The notes beneath the pieces are model-generated. The model did no database searches and was not told where the DNA came from. It worked only from the letters and a program-made list of their open reading frames with translations. Below, piece by piece: positions 17,853-26,600 of a stretch of DNA of 29,362 bases. A program made the position numbers and the translations under genes. The DNA lies in NCBI GenBank assembly GCA_019648995.1, contig BLXT01001108.1, positions 147,595-176,956 on the forward strand. The letters run 5' to 3'. This DNA is from Plakobranchus ocellatus. Taxonomy: Eukaryota > Mollusca > Gastropoda > Plakobranchidae. Numbering within the stretch: the stretch's first letter is position 1; each line of letters begins with the position of its first letter.

Positions 17853-18185
17853 GATATGTCTATGGTACATAGATCAGAATAGTGCAATGTATGCCTGCAC
17901 CTAGAAGTACTGGATGAGGTATGTCTATGGTACATCGATCACTACTACTAGTACAGTAGGCCAACATCTAGAAGTACTGGATGAGGTAGGTCTATGGTAC
18001 ATCGATCACTACTACTAGTACAGTACTAGTACAGTAGGCCAACATCTAGAAGTACTGGATGAGGTAGGTCTATGGTACATCGATCACTACTACATGTACT
18101 AGTACAGTAGGCCAACATCTAGAAGTACTGGATGAGGTATGTCTATGGTGCATCGGTCTGTATAACTAGTGCAATAGGCCTGCAT
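17853..18185. repeat. Tandem array of 65-78-bp units, about 5 copies
   Basis: The word tctatggtacat or a close variant recurs at 17859, 17924, 17991, 18069 and 18142. Units contain ctagaagtactggatgaggt and actactagtacagtaggcc. The outer units are diverged and the inner three nearly identical. Length differences come from duplication of the palindromic word actagtac. Confidence 0.9.
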
Positions 18186-18195
18186 CTCAAAGTCC

Positions 18196-18731
18196 TAATA
18201 TTTAATAAGACGGTCGTATTTTATATGGGACGTCATGTACCTGACATTGCTTTAGTTTAAACCACATGGCCCCATTCTAGGTCTATTTCCAGTTCTCTCT
18301 TGACTTGTCCCTTTGCCAGCCACAACGTCCATCATCTACAATAACATTGCTTAACTGAAAGGCGGTGAAGTGCCTCGCGCAAAGTCACTACCGGCCATCA
18401 CCTGGTTTCCGGGCTCTGGGCGATTTAGACGTTAAGTAACTGCATTTTTCTGTCTAAACACTAGCTCAGCGTGTCAGCGATTTAGCTCATCTTTTCGATT
18501 ACAGCTTTGTAAAAAAAAATAATCGGAACCTAGTATAATTCACCCAGAGATACTCTAAGCTAGATGAGGAAAAACATGCAGTAGAGCGCAGGGTCTGTTT
18601 TTTTTTTATTTCTTGATTTGATTAGTTACAACAGTACAATATTACATTACCGAAAATGGAACTAGTCGGCCTAGCAAGCAAACGTAGATATAACCTCAAA
18701 ACTTAAAAAATCTGATCATACATTATGAAAA
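18196..18731. other. Intergenic; one isolated unit related to the gap-flanking repeat
   Basis: Positions 18321-18372 (cacaacgtccatcatctaca, then cattgcttaactgaaaggcg) resemble the units at 18840-18897 and 19371-19497. A locally GC-richer patch (18370-18425) has no recognisable gene. Confidence 0.5.
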
Positions 18732-18894
18732 ACTTTAGAGTGAATAAGCAATAAAAATTGACGAATCGATCTGTGAAATAAGAAATCTAAATTTGTATAA
18801 CTTTTAATTTTCTTTTTTTTATATTGATCTATAACACTAAAATTGCTCAGCTAGAAGGTAGTGAAGTAACCACAACGGTCATCGTGTATAACAT
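18732..18894. repeat. Direct repeat left of the assembly gap
   Basis: About 163 bp beginning actttagagtgaataagcaa, matching 19262-19424 with about four substitutions and no indel, at an offset of exactly 530. Confidence 0.95.
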
Positions 18895-18897
18895 TAA

Positions 18898-19261
18898 NNN
18901 NNNNNNNNNNNNNNNNNNNNNNNNNNNNNNNNNNNNNNNNNNNNNNNNNNNNNNNNNNNNNNNNNNNNNNNNNNNNNNNNNNNNNNNNNNNNNNNNNNNN
19001 NNNNNNNNNNNNNNNNNNNNNNNNNNNNNNNNNNNNNNNNNNNNNNNNNNNNNNNNNNNNNNNNNNNNNNNNNNNNNNNNNNNNNNNNNNNNNNNNNNNN
19101 NNNNNNNNNNNNNNNNNNNNNNNNNNNNNNNNNNNNNNNNNNNNNNNNNNNNNNNNNNNNNNNNNNNNNNNNNNNNNNNNNNNNNNNNNNNNNNNNNNNN
19201 NNNNNNNNNNNNNNNNNNNNNNNNNNNNNNNNNNNNNNNNNNNNNNNNNNNNNNNNNNNNN
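18898..19261. other. Assembly gap (364 N)
   Basis: A run of unresolved bases. The open frames crossing it on both strands are artefacts. Confidence 1.
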
Positions 19262-19497
19262 ACTTTAGAGTGAATAAGCAATAAAAATTGACGAATCGAT
19301 CTGTGAAATAAGAAATCTAAATTTGTATAACTTTTAATTTTCTTTCTTTTATATTGATCTATAACACTAAAATTGCTCAGCTGGGAGGTAGTGAAGTAAC
19401 CACAACGGTCATCGTCTATAAAATAAACATTGCTTAACTATTAGGCGGTGATGTAGACACAACGGCCATCGTCTATAAAACTCAGCTGGGAGGCATT
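19262..19497. repeat. Direct repeat right of the gap, followed by further short units
   Basis: The first 163 bp repeat 18732-18894. It continues into at least one more unit of about 55 bp marked by cacaacggccatcgtctata, and ends in cagctgggaggcatt. The gap therefore probably sits inside a local tandem array. Confidence 0.85.
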
Positions 19498-19740
19498 AAC
19501 ATTATCTTTATATTTTTTTATGTATATATTAGAGATTATTCATATTTGCTTCAAAAATTTCATTTCCGTGTTTTTAGATCTCACAAGTTTTCAATCTGTC
19601 TCTCTCTCTCTTTAATTTATGTAAATGAATAATCAAGTAGACAAATGAAATGTGGGTTTCATTCTTTTTTAATTGACCTTTTCGGAGGAAAGCTTGTGGT
19701 TCTAATGATTTTTATCCTCTGTAATTTATATTGTATGTCT
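19497..19740. repeat. Interspersed repeat, copy B
   Basis: Diverged direct copy of 15053-15290, with the blocks cattatctttata, tgtaaatgaataatcaa and cggaggaaagcttgtggtt. The similarity stops near 19740, a little earlier than the (TAC)n array in copy A. Confidence 0.75.
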
Positions 19741-20062
19741 TCCCCTGTACCTTATAATATTGGTGGTAAAAGGCCATCCCTTCCGCATGAAGAACTAATG
19801 CATGGGAACTTACTCCGAGCCACCTGCCCTGACAAAGTTTGGCTCATGCAAACATATTTATCTTCCTTGAGGGATACAAAGACGCTCTACATCAATTTGA
19901 TACAAAGACACAATCTTTGCATCCATTCAAAAGGGAAGTAATAGTCAGTCTGAAAATGAATACGGTAACCTTGAAGGAAAATTCAAATTATTAAAAAGGA
20001 AATATTACTTGATCTCTATAAAGTCGTGACAATATGTACATGTGTGTATATATGTACAAATG
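19741..20062 (-). other. Probable 3' UTR of the SLC5A7-like gene
   Basis: Lies directly downstream of the transporter stop on the minus strand. A minus-strand ATTAAA (plus 19668-19673) within repeat copy B could serve as poly(A) signal. A plus-strand open frame here has no recognised motif. Confidence 0.3.
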
Positions 20063-20608
20063 CTAAATTACAGAAGTTCCGTTGTTTGTTTCCTTCAAGG
20101 TGAGGGTGGCGTCAGGGTCATCTTGCTCCTGGAGCTGGCGGTCCTTGTCACTGTAGCGCAGGGCTATGGTGCGTCCCTTAAGGCACTTGAGCACATCGTA
20201 ACGCCGCGGTAAGATCCCCTTGAAAAACAGGAAGTTGGTCAAAATAGACACGCCCATGATGCAGAAAGAACCAATCAGCATAATGAACGTCCTGAAGGGA
20301 AATAACTGTCTTTCATAAAGAGCATCGTATCCTGGATAGTGAATGGCAGGTGCTAAGCCAAGCACTGGCTCTCCGCTCAACAGTCGGAGGATGAAGGCGA
20401 CAAGGAACCCGGCAAGACTGCCGTAGGCGTTACACTGAGGCATCCACAGAATGAGCGTGAGTTGGGGGAACAGGATCACATACATGAGGTCTGAGCACAG
20501 AACGTACAAACCGTAAATTGTGTCTGCGAAAATGGCGATTAGCGTGCCCAGAGTGCCAACAATCAAGATGGAGATTCGTAGTACCCATATCAGCTCATTT
20601 TCAGAGGC
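20063..20608 (-). CDS. SLC5A7: SLC5A7-like, last coding exon
   Basis: The acceptor ttttcccaacctag lies just right of 20608, and the stop TAG is at 20063-20065. It enters in phase 0. It encodes 181 residues from [11 protein letters not shown] through three or four membrane helices ([60 protein letters not shown]), then a polar tail of about 50 residues ending NNGTSVI. Confidence 0.95.
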   Translation of the reverse strand, partial: ASENELIWVLRISILIVGTLGTLIAIFADTIYGLYVLCSDLMYVILFPQLTLILWMPQCNAYGSLAGFLVAFILRLLSGEPVLGLAPAIHYPGYDALYERQLFPFRTFIMLIGSFCIMGVSILTNFLFFKGILPRRYDVLKCLKGRTIALRYSDKDRQLQEQDDPDATLTLKETNNGTSVI

Positions 20609-23600
20609 CTAGGTTGGGAAAATTAAAAGAAAAACCTACATCAAACCAAATGCTTAAATATCAATATCATATCCTCAAAGTGAAATTGTGTAATAAATTA
20701 TTTCTTTGCTGAATGAGCAAAATTGGCATGCAAAAAAGATAGACTGTGTGACTTTTTTATGCATGTATATAAAAAATGATTTTAGGGGCTGGTGGCACAG
20801 TGGATAGAAATCCGGCCCTGAGGTCTGCTGGGACTCTTCGGCTGCGCGTTTAATCCCTACATCTGCGCCCTGGCCTAACGGAAAGCCTGAAAGCTTGAGA
20901 GAACCTTGTTGTGGACTGGCTATAAATACATGCACACACAAAAACCAAAAATGTTTTTTCAATTTTTTCATATAATAGGCCTACATGTATAATAATACTT
21001 GTGGAAACCTGAGATCACCTTGTTGTGAATTAGCTATACACACACAAAACTCAAATATGGTTTTTAAATATTTCTTCACGTAATAAACACACAAAAACCA
21101 AAAAATGGTTTTCAGTTACAGAATATTACAGTATAGTATCTGATCTCTTAAAATCTATCACAGTGTGCGATGGAAATACAATAAATTTTTTAAGCCTGGT
21201 CAAATTTAACCATTAATGACAACGGAGACTGCAAAATGTGGGAATACTAAGCAGGATTTATAATACATATTATCTCAGGTTATTTTATGAAGCTTCACTT
21301 CATAATGTCTCAGACGGTTTCATAAGAATGAGGTGTTTGGGCTAATCCTATTAGAGGGCCTATAATTTATAAAGACAATGTCTGTGGTCTACCTGTTCAT
21401 TTATAGAACTTAAAAACAAGTCGTGGCATGCTCCTGCATTACTTACCATGGTATGAGCATTTTTATAAAAAAATGTAATAAGATGGAAATATATCGAAAA
21501 GCTTCTATGGTTATACTTTTCATGATTTTTTGTTTATCAGTAACAGATTTCACGCCAACCACTTTATTTCAGTGCGAGTGTGCATAAATGATGAGGGAAT
21601 TAGTGAAATGAGAGAAAGGCACATGTATTCATTTTTCCCCCTCCTGATGTAAAATCGACATTGAGACATTAAAATTTGCTCCAAATAGCTGGCTAAGATT
21701 TATACCTTTGGCCTGAAGATGTCCTGGTAGATGTTCTTTGTCAGAACGGAACTAGTGGATAGAATGCAGGAATCTGCAGACGACATGACAGCTGCAGACA
21801 CAGCACCGATCCCCGATATGGCGACTGGCAGGGGAGACAAATAGTTGAGGGCTAGTGGTAAGATGTAGCTCTGCATGTGGTCAGGGATAGGAATAGGACC
21901 ATCGTAGGATGTAGCGTTCCAGTCTGTTGATTGAAGTGAGGTAATGGCAACATGTTTAGCACACAGTGAGCATTTTGAATACCCTACCCTAATATTCAAG
22001 GAAATATATTTTACTCGCAGGCTTTTCTTTACTTCGCATTTTATCCACCCAAAGCATAGCATCAAAGATTTTTACTCTGCTATAAAAAAAAAGCATGAAA
22101 AAAATCAAGCTGAATAATATCTTTTCTTGCAAGAATTGTCGAAGCACTTGATTGGTTTTAAATTCACATTTTTCTCCCTGCAATCGTCCTACCCAGATGC
22201 TTTATTAACCTTCACGGTCTATAATATTATAATTAACATGCTTTTCGTTTCAGCTTCGTTACGTTTTTTCCCCTCATGAAACTTACCAGCAGCTGACCCA
22301 GCGATGCCCATCATGATAGGCGGGATGGCCAGGACTAGGGCAAGCACGCTGGAAATGGCACTGGACACCTGGACAACACGGATACTCTTGCAGGCCAAAA
22401 CTCTCTGGTATATCGCCTTTTTGGAAGGGAAAAAATAATTTAGAAGAGTGGCATTGACTGAAGAATGGCAACGACTATTATAACATTAAATCTAGGCCGC
22501 TCATAATATGGCAAGTATTAATGTTAACATTACCAGGCAGCTTGTTTGTGTATGTGGTATAATGTCAGCGGGAATCAAACTAAGATGAGATAGGTCTACC
22601 TAAACGTCTCTTGAAGGCAACAAATAAATAAATAGGCGATAAATTATGAGAGATAGATGACGTCGACAACAAAAGTCTGCCACATTACGTTTGGGAAATG
22701 GATTTCGAAGACTTGTTAGACTTTTCTCTGAGCATCAAGTGATTTGGGGCTTCAGTTTTGTAAATGCAAACAAACAATAGGATAAATATTACATGGTGTC
22801 CAAAATAGCATGGTCGGAACTCTTACTTGGTTAAAAAGATGTCCAGCCTAAAATCATATTTATGATTTTCAGAAAGCTAAGTGGTCAAACAATAATGAGA
22901 TTGAAAAAAAAAAAATCTCTGCATCCAAATGAAGTGCAATCGATAATTATTTCATGTTTTCATGACATGTGAAGGATTTAAAAAAACCAAAGAATGCATC
23001 TATTGAGGTGCTCGCGGTTTTTATGTAAAATCTAAACATTGCGTAGTTCGAATTTTATTGGTGTTCTTCCTTTTCTAGAGTCTCAATGTTACATATGCCC
23101 TAAAAATTATCTTTTGTACACAAGCTGGATCGATTGAGATTGAAATCATTATTGTGTGATCTAAAGATTGATGACCCCGTTTGTTTTCTCGCATGAGGCG
23201 GACATCAAATGTGCGGCAGAAGATTTCACGGTAAGTTCTCTAACCCCCAAGCCAACAAGCTTTCCTGAAGCCTTTCCTCCCCATTTCCCTGGACTAAAGC
23301 TGTCAAAATAGGAAACGGTCTGTCAGATATATTTTTTTGACTTTGAAAAAGATTTTGAAGTTTCAAAGTCTTTCGTATAGGGCCTGTTTAAAAAAAGGCT
23401 ACGGAATTTGTCTTAACTTTAATGGTATACATCATGTCCCTTAGAAATACAAAGAAAAAAAAAAAAGACCATGAAGCCATATGAATTCTAGGCCTTTCAG
23501 ATGAAGCTTAATGTAGATATCATGTCCGGGCATTCAGGAAGCAGAAATATACTTTTGTGAAGTAAAGAAAACAACAGAAGTCATTGCTCTCCTTCTTCAC

Positions 23601-26600
23601 GAAACCTCAATGTAAAAACCCGTGAGACTGGATTCAATGAATATAAGATATCTATTGTATATCTATGCCGGTGCTCACTGCTCCGTAGATCTTTATTTTA
23701 AGAAACTAATAATAAAGAAATATGACTTTGAGCTATGACGACTCCATTGCCAAGATTAAGCTAATCAAAGAAGTTATTTTTTTGTGTGCATGTACCTGCC
23801 AGGGGATCCCACCGCAGATGCAGAGCAGGTAGACGTCTGTATAGGCGGCTATGGAGTTGGTGGGGATGTGGCCCAACCAGGTGGCGGACGCCCGTTCCAG
23901 ATCTACTGCAGGATGGGTCAGGGAAAATGGAAAGGCGATCACCTGGGGAAATAATTCTGGTTTGGATGATTTTGTAGATACAACACTTACAGCATATGAG
24001 GTACGCGATAGAATGATCCTTGAGTTAATCTCAGAACCCTCTGTATGTTTGCGCTTGCCTCTGTTGTTTTCTCTCTGCGTGTTTGCCTTTCCTTGCTTTC
24101 TCTTAATGCCAGTCACTTTGAAATGGTACGCCTGTCTATCAACCTCTCCTTGTCTGACATTAACCTCTGTCGGGCCGAACGTCAGGCTTTTTGGTGAGTT
24201 CTCACCTTTACTACAAATACATGTCTATTGGCGTTCATAAATATTCGAACCCTTATGCTAAACTGAAATCATATTTAAAATAATAGCTAAGTCAGTTGAA
24301 TGAAATTAATACTAGAAAGGACCAGTTTTATTTTGAACCGACAAATTTGCGTGAAAAAAAAAGTTTTACCGTGCAAAAAAACCCATTTGTTTAAAATAAG
24401 TTTGTTAAAATGTGCAAAAAAAAAAAATAATAATAAAATAAAATAAAAATAAAAACATCCAAAGACTGCTGGTCTTGTATTATCTGTACGTTTTTTACAA
24501 AGTGAAAGATCATATCTAAATCTAGCATGATTATATATGAACAAAACTGTGTCAGTAACTGTGCATGCACTATTTTCCAATAAGCAATCACACTGCACGC
24601 AAGAGAAAAATATCACTCAGCATTATTTGCGAGTGCACGAAACAAGTCATGGGCCTGCGTGGCCGATGACCTACTTTTTTTTTATCTGCATTCCTTTCTA
24701 TGTTATCTCTCTGGTACTTTGAACTCTTGTTAATGGTTCTTGTCTAGACTGTTTATTTTTACAACATGAAAGACAGCCGAGAATCTGATATAAAAAACTG
24801 CATTTAAATATTACTATTTAACATCAGAGATAAGGCAATGCGATTACGATTATTATTTTGATATTTTAATGACATAATATTATTCTTGTTCAACGGAATA
24901 TTCCTCGACAGTGAGGAAAAAACAAAATGTACAGTTAAACGGGCGGGAAAACAAAAATATAGAAAGTCTATGTAGATCTAATTTCTTTCATATTTTGCCG
25001 ATTTTATATGCCTGTTATAAACTATTCCCTATCGTTTAAAATGCTTTTTCAGGTCTGATATTTTTTTTTTCAGTCTAAGGTCTAAGGATGAGCACGCCAT
25101 GCTGTCTACAACTATTTGTACCGTCCTAAATCTCTGGCTTTTTTCTCCTTTCCTACGTGTTTTGCCAAGGGCTATAAATAGATTTGGTTTTCCCTTTTTA
25201 TCTCGAATATTTCTGTTGGCCCACTCGCTCATGAAGCGCAAGGTGGCCAGCGTTGTTGACTGCTATGACTGCTTACCAAACCAATAGCAATAAAGAGCAG
25301 CTGGATGACATCAGTGTAGGCTACGGAGTACAGGCCGCCCAGGAAAGTGTAGATAATGGCAACCGCTGATGAGATGATGATTGCTAGAGTAGCGTTGATG
25401 TTGAGGATAATCGAGATAGTAGCTCCTGCAAAGGAAGTACCAGAAAACAGCAGCATTTGTGTACCACATGTTTATTTCAAATATGATGAGAATTTCCTCA
25501 ATCTTATGGTAATTATACATTATAAGTAAAAACCTATCAATCTACTCGAACCAAAAAAAGACAAACTGAGTCCTTTACAAAAGGACTTAACAACCCAAGG
25601 AGGCCTAGTTCTCTTGGGTAACATCATGATAAATGCATTGTCATAACGAATGGATGCAAGTAGAGATTCAAACATAATTTTGATCCCTGATAATCGGAAT
25701 CAAAAGTTTTCTGCTAAATAGTTCACGTTTGTTTTTAGAGCAGATATATTTGAGTGCATTACTATTTAAAAGAATATGCTAAGAGCAAATCTAGAACACT
25801 CACAGTTGTGTTAAAATTAGAATTATAGGTGAAAATATATAGATTGATTTTACACGTAAAAGTATTTAACACAAATTTAAGACATGAATTACAACCTTCA
25901 AGCTATATTTTTTTCGATAATACAATACAAAGATATTAAGTGAAAACATTTGCTATTATATTCCTTTAAATTGTTGTGATTTTTAAAGACGAAACAATGT
26001 TGTTTAAAGGGCATTCTTCAACTAAAGCTTTTTGGAGGAGGAAAACAAAAATGAGAATAAATCAAAATGGACGGATATTCAAGGAAAAGCAGCAACATTG
26101 TCCCTTCTCATCATTTTGCAGTTTCCCATCAAGGGCAGGGGGAAAAATAGGATCAGCATATGTAACTCATGGTGGATAGTTTATACACTTTACACGTTTA
26201 TATTGTATTCATAACCACTGTTAAACAGCCAATTCTTATTTTTATTGTTCTTCGGACCTGAGTATCTCTGGCGTACCCTTGGCGTCGGGACTGTTGTGCT
26301 TTTCATCTGAAAAAATCTATTGAAATCTACAAGAAGTGAAACTCACCCAGTGCGGCTAAAACTGCCGCTGACCAGAAGAGATCGCCCAGAAACTGGGGTA
26401 TAAAGAGGAGGCCGCCCATCTTTCTCCCATACTTTATCTGAAATGGGTCAAACATCGTGATGAAACCCTCTCGTCGTAACTTTGGCCCGTACAGCAAAGC
26501 CACTGTGGAAGACAGTTTTGGGAATTTTTATATACCTTCAAACATTGGGTTCATAAATAGTAAGAAATCTAGATTTTTCTTATTTGTGGCTGTAAACTAT

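Noticed and set aside
18824..19281. Open frames of about 145 codons on both strands
   Set aside because: They consist of the run of N in the assembly gap.
19645..19941. 98-codon plus-strand open frame
   Set aside because: It starts inside interspersed repeat copy B, has no recognisable motif and lies antisense in the probable transporter 3' UTR.
20785..20870. tRNA gene
   Set aside because: The A and B boxes are degenerate, the stems do not form a clean cloverleaf, and a SINE body and tail follow.
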